NCBI RefSeq assembly: GCF_000215705.1
Contig: NC_015677.1
Location: 3,794,001-3,858,000, forward strand
Direction of reading: 5' to 3'
Origin: Ramlibacter tataouinensis TTB310
GTDB taxonomy: Bacteria > Pseudomonadota > Gammaproteobacteria > Burkholderiales > Burkholderiaceae_C
DNA: 64,000 nt
Of this stretch, positions 1 to 6,177 are shown in pieces. How positions within the stretch are numbered: position 1 is the first letter of the stretch; the number at the start of each line of letters is the position of its first letter. The notes below the pieces were generated by a model that saw only the letters and a list, made by a program, of their open reading frames with translations, did no database searches and was not told where the DNA came from. The position numbers were made by a program, and so were the translations under genes.

Positions 1-996
1 CAGGCTGGCTACGGCGGCTTCGCCCGCTCGCATGAGAAAGTGGTCTACGGCCACGAGTTTTGCGGCACCGTGGTCGAACATGGACCTGGCACATCCAGGA
101 AGCTTCGCACGGGCGCTTCTGTGGTGGCGCTGCCGCTCGTGCGCATGGCAGACGGCATGCATGCCATCGGCCTTTCCGCATCGGCGCCGGGCGCTTACGC
201 CGAACGGGTGCTGGTCGAGGAGGCGTTCACGATCCCCGTGCCCAACGGGCTCGCGCCGGAAGTCGCGGTCCTCACGGAGCCGATGGCGATCGGGCTCCAT
301 GCCGTCAGGCGGTCGGAGATCACCCGCAAGGATGCCGCGGTGGTGATCGGCTGCGGTCCGGTCGGACTGGCGATCATCTGCCTCCTTAGGGCCTTCGGCG
401 TCGAGACCATCGTCGCGAGCGACTATTCGCCGGGCCGTCGTGCACTGGCCCAGGCCTGCGGCGCCGCGGTGACGGTGGATCCTGCGGCCGGGTCACCCTA
501 CGAATCCCTTGCCGGCCGGGGCTACATGAACTCGATCTCCGATCAGGCCGCCGAGGGCCTGACGGGGATGATGGCGTTGCGCGCGCTGCCGGTTCCTTGG
601 CACGTGGCCCTGCGGGTACTGGACAAGGTGGGGGCGAGGGCGCCGAAGCGGCCGATCGTGTTCGAGTGCGTGGGCGTGCCCGGCGTCATCGACGACATCA
701 TCAGCAAGGTGCCGCTCAGCACTCGCATCGTGGTGGCTGGTGTTTGCATGAAGCCAGACCAGTTTCGGCCCGTCATGGCGATCAACAAGGAGATCGAACT
801 GCGGTTCGTCATGGGCTACGACCCGCTGGAGTTTCGCGACACCCTGCGGATGCTCGCCGAAGGCCGGATTGACGCCTCCCCCCTCGTCACCGGCGTCATC
901 GGGCTCGAAGGCGTGTCAGGCGCCTTCGACCTGCTCGGGTCGCCCGACGCCCACGCCAAGGTCATCATCGATCCGCGCAGCAGCGCGACGCTGTGA
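1..996 (+). CDS. Zinc-type medium-chain alcohol dehydrogenase family protein, 5' end cut by window
   Basis: The frame is open from base 1, so the N-terminus lies outside the window; 331 residues are visible. It has the catalytic-zinc segment GHEFCG near the start and a Rossmann dinucleotide-binding motif (GCGPVGLAII, about residues 117-126 of the visible part), followed by the usual C-terminal catalytic segment. The Cys-rich structural-zinc lobe seen in many liver-ADH-type enzymes is absent: the sequence runs directly into GAYAERVLV. This fits a MDR dehydrogenase oxidising an alcohol or polyol with NAD(P); the substrate cannot be told. The MFS transporter starts 61 bases downstream on the same strand, so the two probably form a small uptake/catabolic unit. 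Translation could also begin at GTG 40, but the upstream codons look family-like. Confidence 0.8.
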   Translation, partial: QAGYGGFARSHEKVVYGHEFCGTVVEHGPGTSRKLRTGASVVALPLVRMADGMHAIGLSASAPGAYAERVLVEEAFTIPVPNGLAPEVAVLTEPMAIGLHAVRRSEITRKDAAVVIGCGPVGLAIICLLRAFGVETIVASDYSPGRRALAQACGAAVTVDPAAGSPYESLAGRGYMNSISDQAAEGLTGMMALRALPVPWHVALRVLDKVGARAPKRPIVFECVGVPGVIDDIISKVPLSTRIVVAGVCMKPDQFRPVMAINKEIELRFVMGYDPLEFRDTLRMLAEGRIDASPLVTGVIGLEGVSGAFDLLGSPDAHAKVIIDPRSSATL

Positions 997-1057
997 AGTC
1001 ACGGCCCAGCAAGTGCCGAACCGAAGGACGCGCTCGGCCTTCCCACCAGGAGATGAC

Positions 1058-2359
1058 ATGAACAACGAGACCGCGGGCCAGCTTCCTCTGAACCGACTGC
1101 TTAATCGGGTCGCGCTGCGCTACCTGCCATTCCTGTTGGTGTGCTTCATCGTGTCGATCATCGACAGGGTGAACGTCGGATTCGCGAAGATGCAGATGCA
1201 GCAGGCGCTGGAGTTTTCCGACGTGGTCTTCGGGCTCGGTGCAGGCATCTTCTTCATCGGCTACTTCCTGTTTGAAGTACCGTCGAACATGATCCTGGCC
1301 CGAGTCGGGGCGCGGCGATGGATCGCGAGGATCCTGATGATCTGGGGCCCCATCGCCGCCGCCACTGCATTCGTCGAAACGCCGACCCAGTTCTACGTCC
1401 TGCGTTTCCTCCTGGGCGTCGGCGAGGCCGGCTTGTTCCCCGGCGTCGTTCTGCTGCTCACCTACTGGTTCCCCGTTGCGCGGAGAACCCGATACATGGC
1501 GCTTTTCATGCTGGCGATCCCCATCTCGGGCATCATCATCGGCCCGCTCTCGGCGGTCATCGTGGTCGGCCTGGGAGGCGCGGCCGGGTTGGCCGGATGG
1601 CAGTGGCTCTTCATCGTGCAAGGACTGCCCGCCCTGGGCTTTGGCTTCATTGCCCTGCTGATCCTGGACGACAAGCCTGCGGTCGCGAAGTGGCTCACGG
1701 ACTCGGAGCGCGCGCTCCTGCAGGGCGCCGTGGGCGAGGTCAGGCGGCCGCCTCCGTGGCGCGAGGAACTGCGCATCGCACTCAAGGAGCCAGGCATCTG
1801 GGCCCCGACGCTCTGCTCGTTCTTCCTGATCGCCACGGCCGTGTCCGTCGGCATCTGGGGACCGCAATTCATGCAAGACCTTCTTCGGACAGACCTGCGC
1901 GGGATCGGCGCCACCTATGCCGGCATCTCGCTTGCCGCCACCATCGGCATGGTTGCCATCGCAGCGATGGTGGACGCGACCGGACAGCGAGAGAGAGCGT
2001 TGCTCATCCTGCTGGCCACCGGTGCAGCCGCGTTCCTGCTCGCAGCCTTCACCACCACCCGCCCCTTGATTGCCGTGCTGGCCATCGGCGTCGGAGCGGT
2101 CTGCTACCAGGCGAGTTTCCCGGTCTTCTGGGGCTGCGTTACGCCCAGGCTGGGTGCGGCAGGCGCAGCTGCTGCGATCGCCCTCATTAACTCGGTGGGC
2201 AACCTTGGCGGCGCACTCGGCCCGTCCATCATGGGCCCGGTCAAGCAGAACTTTGGCTTGGGCCCGTCCATTGCCGTGTTCGGCGGATTCCTGCTGCTGT
2301 CGATGCTCTTCGTGCTCCCCATGCTGCGCGGTGCTTCAGCCAGCGAGACAGTCGGATAG
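1058..2359 (+). CDS. MFS transporter, anion:cation symporter (ACS)-like
   Basis: A 433-residue hydrophobic protein with about 12 membrane segments. The N-terminal stretch YLPFLLVCFIVSIIDRVNVG followed by FEVPSNMILARVGARRW is characteristic of the ACS/phthalate-permease branch of the major facilitator superfamily, which imports organic anions such as tartrate, glucarate or aromatic acids; the substrate here is unknown. ATG 1058 was chosen over earlier in-frame starts because AGGAG lies 6 bases upstream and the protein then has family length. It follows the dehydrogenase gene closely and may be cotranscribed. Its last codons overlap the decayed integrase on the other strand, so this C-terminus sits exactly at a mobile-element junction. 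Confidence 0.85.
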   Translation: MNNETAGQLPLNRLLNRVALRYLPFLLVCFIVSIIDRVNVGFAKMQMQQALEFSDVVFGLGAGIFFIGYFLFEVPSNMILARVGARRWIARILMIWGPIAAATAFVETPTQFYVLRFLLGVGEAGLFPGVVLLLTYWFPVARRTRYMALFMLAIPISGIIIGPLSAVIVVGLGGAAGLAGWQWLFIVQGLPALGFGFIALLILDDKPAVAKWLTDSERALLQGAVGEVRRPPPWREELRIALKEPGIWAPTLCSFFLIATAVSVGIWGPQFMQDLLRTDLRGIGATYAGISLAATIGMVAIAAMVDATGQRERALLILLATGAAAFLLAAFTTTRPLIAVLAIGVGAVCYQASFPVFWGCVTPRLGAAGAAAAIALINSVGNLGGALGPSIMGPVKQNFGLGPSIAVFGGFLLLSMLFVLPMLRGASASETVG

Positions 2360-2524
2360 GCGCCAAGGCTGAGTTTTACTTCCTCGGGGCCGGTCCGATA
2401 GCGGAAGGCCCATGCCTTTGCCAGTAGGCCTCACGCGAAGGTAGAGGCCCTCGCCGTCGGCCAGCAGGTATTCCTTGTGGCGCGGCTTTGCGGACTTGAT
2501 CTTCAGATCGTTAAGACGTCCCAT
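2334..2524 (-). pseudogene. Frameshifted N-terminal remnant of a tyrosine integrase (DUF4102 arm-binding domain)
   Basis: From ATG 2524 the minus strand encodes MGRLNDLKIKSAKPRHKEY and LLADGEGLYLRVRPTGKG, which matches the arm-type DNA-binding domain of P4-like integrases. After GKG the frame changes: one extra base restores WAFRYRTGPEEVKLSLGAY and then PTVSLAEA, the expected continuation. So this is a real integrase gene broken by a +1 frameshift and cut off near 2334, inside the 3' end of the MFS gene. No catalytic core remains. It lies just beyond the left copy of the tRNA-Phe repeat, the position expected for an integrase next to its attachment site. Non-functional. Confidence 0.8.
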
Positions 2525-2640
2525 TGTGGTACCCAGAAAAATGACTGTTGATGGAACACAGTCTGAGTACCTGCGTGGGTACACGCAAATGCGGGATTTG
2601 GTGGGATTTGACGAGACCGCCTGAGCCGCCTTTTCAGGCT

Positions 2641-2663
2641 AGGTCCTTGATTTTCAAGGACCT
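2641..2663. repeat. Perfect 10-bp inverted repeat between integrase remnant and att copy
   Basis: AGGTCCTTGA at 2641-2650 and its exact complement at 2654-2663 are separated by TTT. It lies between the integrase remnant and the partial tRNA copy. It could be a terminator serving the old tRNA end or an integrase/excisionase arm site; there is no clear U-tract on either strand. Confidence 0.6.
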
Positions 2664-2696
2664 TGAGCTTCAGTGGAACCGCTTGAGCAGGAAAGA

Positions 2697-2732
2697 TGGT
2701 GGCCTGGGGCGGAATCGAACCACCGACACGCG
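2697..2732 (-). repeat. Attachment-site copy: 36-bp duplicate of the tRNA-Phe 3' end
   Basis: These 36 bases are identical to 5327-5362, the 3' end of tRNA-Phe from the CCA tail through the T-arm. The match stops abruptly on both sides and no anticodon or D-arm follows, so this is not a tRNA gene. A duplicated tRNA 3' end is the classical attL/attR signature of a tyrosine-integrase element. Confidence 0.92.
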
Positions 2733-2815
2733 CCAGACCCCCGCCAACCCTCTGTTCTCAAAGGGAAATTCCCTCTTGGTTCGCGGTCCAGCGTACCAAT
2801 GTTGCGTACCTGCGC

Positions 2816-3514
2816 TCAGATGCCTGCCACGGATCGAAGGCGCTGAACCACGATTTGCACTCTCGCTTGGCTGGCGAGGTCTGCTTGGAAGTGGCCCGGT
2901 AGCTGCTCCAAGAACATTGGGTCAGCTAGCAGGCTCTCCACTTCGTCCTCGATGAAGCCTCTGACGAGTTGGTCGGACGCTTTCACTTCCGCAACGAGCT
3001 CGACTCGCCCGTCAATCACGTTGATGATGTCTTCCATGTCGTGGTGAAGGTAGTCCCCTTTGCCTCTGCTGCCGAACGATTCCAACTTGGTTGCGATGAA
3101 CAGCGGGGCCGAGATGACGCGAATTTCCTGCTTCGTACTGAGAGTCACCGTGTTGGCCTGATGAATGACTTGCTCGTACCAGATGTTCGTGGAGTGCCCG
3201 AAGATGTCCTTGCTCGGTATGACATCGACGATGAGTTTGCCCTTTGCCCATCGGCAGATGTGGTCAGCGTCGGCGCACTCAGCGAATCCACGCTCCTTGA
3301 GTTTCGGGTGAAGCCCCGCGTAGTAGTCCCCTATCGATGCCACTTGCGCGACGAGGTCAACGTCTATCGTTTGGCGAACAGGAGGACGCGCTGCATCCGT
3401 GATCAGAAGCCCGACGGAACAGCCGCCGATCAGAACGAGCTCGGCGCACAACGGGCCGAGTGCTGCTGCGACCAATTCGACGGCTGCTAGGTTAGGGTCG
3501 TCCATTGCTCTCAT
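2816..3514 (-). CDS. AbiEii-like nucleotidyltransferase, candidate toxin of a type IV TA pair
   Basis: A 232-residue protein with the nucleotidyltransferase core: GGCS at residues 30-33, the metal-binding pair D51-V-D53, a third acidic position at D97 (LIVDVIP) and a later K-L-E-S-F...HDMEDI segment resembling the AbiEii/MenT arrangement. Proteins of this family modify tRNA or block growth and are held in check by a cognate winged-helix partner; for this protein the function is inferred. ATG 3514 overlaps the stop of the upstream winged-helix gene in an ATGA, indicating translational coupling. The GGCS form differs from the more usual GGT/GGS. It could instead be a stand-alone nucleotidyltransferase of unknown role. 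Confidence 0.65.
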   Translation of the reverse strand: MRAMDDPNLAAVELVAAALGPLCAELVLIGGCSVGLLITDAARPPVRQTIDVDLVAQVASIGDYYAGLHPKLKERGFAECADADHICRWAKGKLIVDVIPSKDIFGHSTNIWYEQVIHQANTVTLSTKQEIRVISAPLFIATKLESFGSRGKGDYLHHDMEDIINVIDGRVELVAEVKASDQLVRGFIEDEVESLLADPMFLEQLPGHFQADLASQARVQIVVQRLRSVAGI

Positions 3515-4038
3515 CCAAACCTAAGTTCCAGTTCTCTTAGCGCGATCTCCCGCTCACGCGCAGCGCCAACACGCAACGCGTCAAGCAACGAGAGCGCGTC
3601 GTACAGGGGGTTGTCCTGTTCGATGGCGCTCAGCACGGCCGAATGAAGAGGCGGCACTGAGACACCCCAGTGCGTGCCCATTGGCGAGGGCCAAACAGGG
3701 GGCACCTCCACCTTCTCAAAGTGGCTGGCGAGCACTGGGGCGCCTATTGCCGTGGGCACGCCGCGCGTAGAGCTGCCAAGTTGGGCGGGGAAGGCGTATT
3801 TGGCTCCATGGATCACGAACTCCTTGACGGCAGGTCGCAGTGGCCGGATCGACCCGGAGGCTCTGCTTACGAGCTTTGCGAGTTCAGCTCTCTGTATGCA
3901 CCCGTGAACGACAGAGAGCGGCATGCTCAATTCTCTCGATAGCTCAACCAAGAGGTAGTCGCGGGTGGGGTTCACTGCGAGCTTTAGTGCGACGAGCAGG
4001 TCCTGCGGTTTCAGGGTGGTTTGCCTGATAGTAATCAT
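3511..4038 (-). CDS. Winged-helix protein, likely antitoxin/autoregulator of the nucleotidyltransferase
   Basis: 175 residues. Residues about 8-60 form a plausible winged-helix fold (LLVALKLAVN, then YLLVELSRELSMPLSVVHGC and a recognition-helix-like QRAELAKLVS). The remainder is family-specific and I do not recognise it. It is the first gene of a two-gene operon, overlapping the nucleotidyltransferase by 4 bases. The upstream AT-rich region has a 14-bp palindrome and repeated GTTTC half-sites, fitting autoregulation. Gene order and sizes resemble AbiEi/AbiEii-type pairs, but this protein is shorter than typical AbiEi; the antitoxin role is inferred from context. Confidence 0.55.
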   Translation of the reverse strand: MITIRQTTLKPQDLLVALKLAVNPTRDYLLVELSRELSMPLSVVHGCIQRAELAKLVSRASGSIRPLRPAVKEFVIHGAKYAFPAQLGSSTRGVPTAIGAPVLASHFEKVEVPPVWPSPMGTHWGVSVPPLHSAVLSAIEQDNPLYDALSLLDALRVGAAREREIALRELELRFG

Positions 4039-4058
4039 TAAGCACCAATATTAATGTG

Positions 4059-4138
4059 GAAACGGTTTCTCGTTTCATGAATGCCGAAAACAGTGTAATT
4101 CTGGCCGATTCTGCATTTGTTTCTTGTTTCATGAAACA
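4059..4138. promoter_or_regulatory. Candidate operator cluster (GTTTC/GAAAC half-sites, 14-bp palindrome)
   Basis: GAAACGGTTTC at 4059-4069, CGTTTCATGA at 4071-4080 and the perfect palindrome TGTTTCATGAAACA at 4125-4138 share the half-site GTTTC(AT). The cluster lies in the AT-rich divergent region (4039-4300) upstream of the winged-helix gene. That protein is the obvious candidate to bind here; not proven. Confidence 0.5.
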
Positions 4139-4244
4139 TGAAATGCGCTGTGATTTTTCAATATTTTTCTTAAAAATCAATGGTCTGCTGTCTCCACGGC
4201 AAAATTTCGTTTCAGAGAGACGTTAGACGTATAACGCATTCGCC

Positions 4245-4273
4245 TTGTCGGAGCGTATAACAACCCTTATGCT
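4245..4273 (+). promoter_or_regulatory. Predicted sigma-70 promoter for the 4301 gene
   Basis: TTGTCG at 4245-4250, a 17-bp spacer and TATGCT at 4268-4273 place a start near 4280. This is 10 bases before the Shine-Dalgarno AGGAGG (4290-4295) of the gene starting at 4301. Confidence 0.45.
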
Positions 4274-4300
4274 CCAAGGATTGCCGCTCAGGAGGCCCTT

Positions 4301-5056
4301 ATGGCAGTTGAACAACCCCGCAAGAAAAGTCCACGCGCTCCTTCAATTGCCCTTGATGAGGCGCTTGATAGAGCCTTCCGGGTCTACGAGAAAGAGCGAC
4401 TGCACCCAGCCCCGTCGGATGTCGTAGCCCAGCACATGGGATACAAGAATGCGAACAACGGGAACGCGCTGTCAGCACTCGCTTCGCTGAGGTACTACGG
4501 GCTGCTTGACCGGCCGAAGGAGGGCCTCTTCGCGGTTACGAAGGAGGTTGAAGCGTACAGATTCGCCCCCAACGAAGAGCTAAAACGCTCATTCTTGGTG
4601 CGATTTCTGGCCACCCCACCTCTTTTTGCCGAGCTACTCGATCGCTATCAGAGCGGACTTCCCTCGGATGGGAACATGCGTTATGAGCTCATTCAGCGCG
4701 GATTCCTGCCAGGGAGCGCGGAGAGCGTCGTTGGTGTCTTCAAGAGATCGGTCGCCTTTGCGGGCGTGTTTGACGCGCCCGCTGACGCCGCGCCTGCGCC
4801 TGTCGAGGACGAACCCGCAGAGGTCATCAGCGCCGGAACGCCTCCGATAGCCCCTCCTTCGCCAGTGACCCAAGCCGCGCCTAGCTCTCTGCCGCTGCAT
4901 GTGCCCGCGGAGGATGCCGGTCACGATCGCATTCCGGTGCGCTTGACTGGCGGCAGGCGTGCGTGGCTAGTCATCCCTTCTGTTCTCTACGAGGCAGACA
5001 AGCAGCGGATGAAGGCTCAAATTGACCTAATCCTCACGCAAGAGGACGAGCTTTAG
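4301..5056 (+). CDS. Island cargo protein of unknown function
   Basis: 251 residues, not recognised. Residues 15-75 look helical and DNA-binding-like (DEALDRAFRVYEKERL, then NALSALASLRYYGLLDRP, as in winged-helix proteins). A second helical part follows (about 85-145), then a Pro/Ala-rich linker (about 150-205) and a C-terminal segment around RAWLVIPSVLYEADKQRMKA that could be a short interaction helix. The start is supported by AGGAGG 6 bases upstream. It is divergent from the winged-helix/nucleotidyltransferase operon. The architecture (N-terminal domain, linker, C-terminal helix) suggests a DNA- or protein-binding regulator, but no function should be assigned. Its 3' end overlaps the end of the integrase remnant by 23 bases. 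Confidence 0.7.
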   Translation: MAVEQPRKKSPRAPSIALDEALDRAFRVYEKERLHPAPSDVVAQHMGYKNANNGNALSALASLRYYGLLDRPKEGLFAVTKEVEAYRFAPNEELKRSFLVRFLATPPLFAELLDRYQSGLPSDGNMRYELIQRGFLPGSAESVVGVFKRSVAFAGVFDAPADAAPAPVEDEPAEVISAGTPPIAPPSPVTQAAPSSLPLHVPAEDAGHDRIPVRLTGGRRAWLVIPSVLYEADKQRMKAQIDLILTQEDEL

Positions 5057-5243
5057 GCAGCGCGAAACCGACGGATTGGGCGCGTGCCCGAGCAAAGAGG
5101 GCCTCGCACTTGAGCCACTCCTCAGCGTGCAGGCGCGTGGCTTCGGCCGGATCACGGGTGCCAAGAGACTTCTTGTACTCGTACCCGAGGGCGGGCCGTA
5201 GCTCCCGAGGCACCCTGCGTCGGGTGTAGTAGACCCCCGACAT
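5034..5243 (-). pseudogene. N-terminal remnant of a DUF6538-type tyrosine integrase
   Basis: From ATG 5243 the reading frame gives MSGVYYTRRRVPRELR, then GYEYKKSLGTRDPAEA and a helical region, the N-terminal SAM-like domain of phage integrases carrying DUF6538. The intact family is about 400 residues; here only about 70 residues remain and the catalytic Arg/His/Tyr core is absent. The frame is open back to 5303, but that part is unlike the family and overlaps the tRNA terminator. The remnant lies 84 bases from tRNA-Phe, where the element integrase is expected. Confidence 0.75.
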
Positions 5244-5285
5244 GGGGTGCTGGAACCAGCGGATAAACGAAGTACGCCTTGAAGC

Positions 5286-5317
5286 AAAAAGCCCCTGATC
5301 CATTACAGATCAAGGGC
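5286..5317 (-). terminator. Rho-independent terminator downstream of tRNA-Phe
   Basis: GCCCTTGATC and GATCAGGGGC on the minus strand pair over 10 bp with one G-U wobble around a 7-base loop, followed by TTTTT (complement of 5286-5290). It begins 9 bases after the encoded CCA. It lies on the island side of the repeat, so the element seems to supply the tRNA terminator. Confidence 0.8.
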
Positions 5318-5326
5318 TTGGCGTTC

Positions 5327-5402
5327 TGGTGGCCTGGGGCGGAATCGAACCACCGACACGCGGATTTTCAATCCGCTGCTCTACCAACTGAGCTACCGGG
5401 CC
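5327..5402 (-). tRNA. tRNA-Phe (GAA)
   Basis: The complete cloverleaf on the minus strand has acceptor GGCCCGG, anticodon loop TTGAAAA (GAA) within GCGGA/TCCGC, T-arm GGTGG-TTCGATT-CCGCC and encoded CCA. A perfect TATAAT (5419-5414) sits 11 bases upstream of the 5' end, so it probably has its own promoter although it lies just after the response-regulator gene. Its last 36 bases are duplicated at 2697-2732 as an integration site. Confidence 0.95.
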
Positions 5403-5419
5403 GTGAGCCGGAAATTATA

Positions 5420-6142
5420 TCAGCCGGCAGCGGCAGCGCGCTTGCCCCGCGACAGGTCCACGCCCAGCTGCTTGAGCTTGCGGTACAGGTGGGTGCGCTC
5501 CAGCCCGGTCTTCTCGGCCACGCGGGTCATGGAGCCGCCTTCCTTGGCCAGGTGGAACTCGAAGTACGACTTCTCGAACTCGTCGCGCGCCTCGCGCAGC
5601 GGCTTGTCGAGCTCGAACAGCTGGCGCGCCTGCGGCCCCATCTCCACCACCGGCGGCAGGGTCTGGCCCCCCATCATCGCGGCCTCGACGGTGAGCTCGG
5701 CCGCCGGCGCCGCGGCGGCGACGGCCATGGACGTGGTGCCCACCGGACCCGGCTTGCGCAAGCCCACGGGCGCCGGCGGGGTGCGCGACAGGCCCTGCTC
5801 CACCGCCTTGAGCAGCTTCTGCATGGTGATGGGCTTTTCGAGGAAGGACTGCGCGCCGATCTTGGTGGCCTCGACGGCCGTCTCGATGGTGGCGTGGCCG
5901 CTCATCATGATGACCGGCATGGACAGCAGCCCGGTGGTGGACCACTCCTTGAGCAGCGTCACGCCGTCGGTGTCGGGCATCCAGATGTCCAGCAGCACCA
6001 GGTCGGGCCGTAGGCGCTGGCGCACGGCGCGGGCCTGGGCCGCGTTCTCGGCCAGCTCGACGTGGTGGCCCTCGTCGTTGAGGATTTCGGACAGCAGGTC
6101 CCGAATGCCCAGTTCATCGTCGACCACCAAGATGTTTGCCAT
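5420..6142 (-). CDS. NtrX-like response regulator lacking the AAA+ domain
   Basis: 240 residues. The N-terminal receiver domain has acidic pocket D8-D9, phosphoacceptor D52 (LLDIWMPD), S81 and K103. After an Ala/Pro-rich linker (about 120-165) the C-terminus has a Fis-type helix-turn-helix (EKTGLERTHLYRKLKQLG, about residues 208-225). Classical NtrX/NtrC regulators have a central sigma-54-interacting ATPase of about 240 residues; here it is missing entirely, so direct sigma-54 activation is not expected. The gene follows the NtrY-like kinase by 35 bases and is surely its partner. Signals sensed by NtrYX in relatives include nitrogen, redox and envelope state; which applies here is unknown. 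The start MANILVVDD is standard for receivers. Confidence 0.88.
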   Translation of the reverse strand: MANILVVDDELGIRDLLSEILNDEGHHVELAENAAQARAVRQRLRPDLVLLDIWMPDTDGVTLLKEWSTTGLLSMPVIMMSGHATIETAVEATKIGAQSFLEKPITMQKLLKAVEQGLSRTPPAPVGLRKPGPVGTTSMAVAAAAPAAELTVEAAMMGGQTLPPVVEMGPQARQLFELDKPLREARDEFEKSYFEFHLAKEGGSMTRVAEKTGLERTHLYRKLKQLGVDLSRGKRAAAAG

Positions 6143-6177
6143 GTTTGACTGCGAGCTCCCGCGCGTGAAGCTTGTTG

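Larger units (their letters stand above)
2697..5362. mobile_element. Small genomic island integrated at tRNA-Phe, integrase degraded
   Basis: The element is bounded by the 36-bp direct repeats 2697-2732 and 5327-5362. It carries an N-terminal integrase fragment next to the intact tRNA, a divergently placed unknown gene, and a two-gene nucleotidyltransferase/winged-helix operon. Base composition is visibly lower in GC than the flanking core genes, with an AT-rich divergent intergenic region. Because the integrase is truncated, the island is probably fixed unless a related integrase acts in trans. A second integrase remnant outside the left repeat suggests tandem insertions at the same tRNA. 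Confidence 0.8.

Noticed and set aside
2697..2732. A tRNA gene at the left repeat
   Set aside because: Only the T-arm, acceptor 3' strand and CCA are present; D-arm and anticodon arm are absent, so it is an attachment-site copy.
2548..3490. Plus-strand frames across the att copy and nucleotidyltransferase
   Set aside because: No SD, no recognisable domain, and they run antisense to a gene with a clear nucleotidyltransferase motif set.
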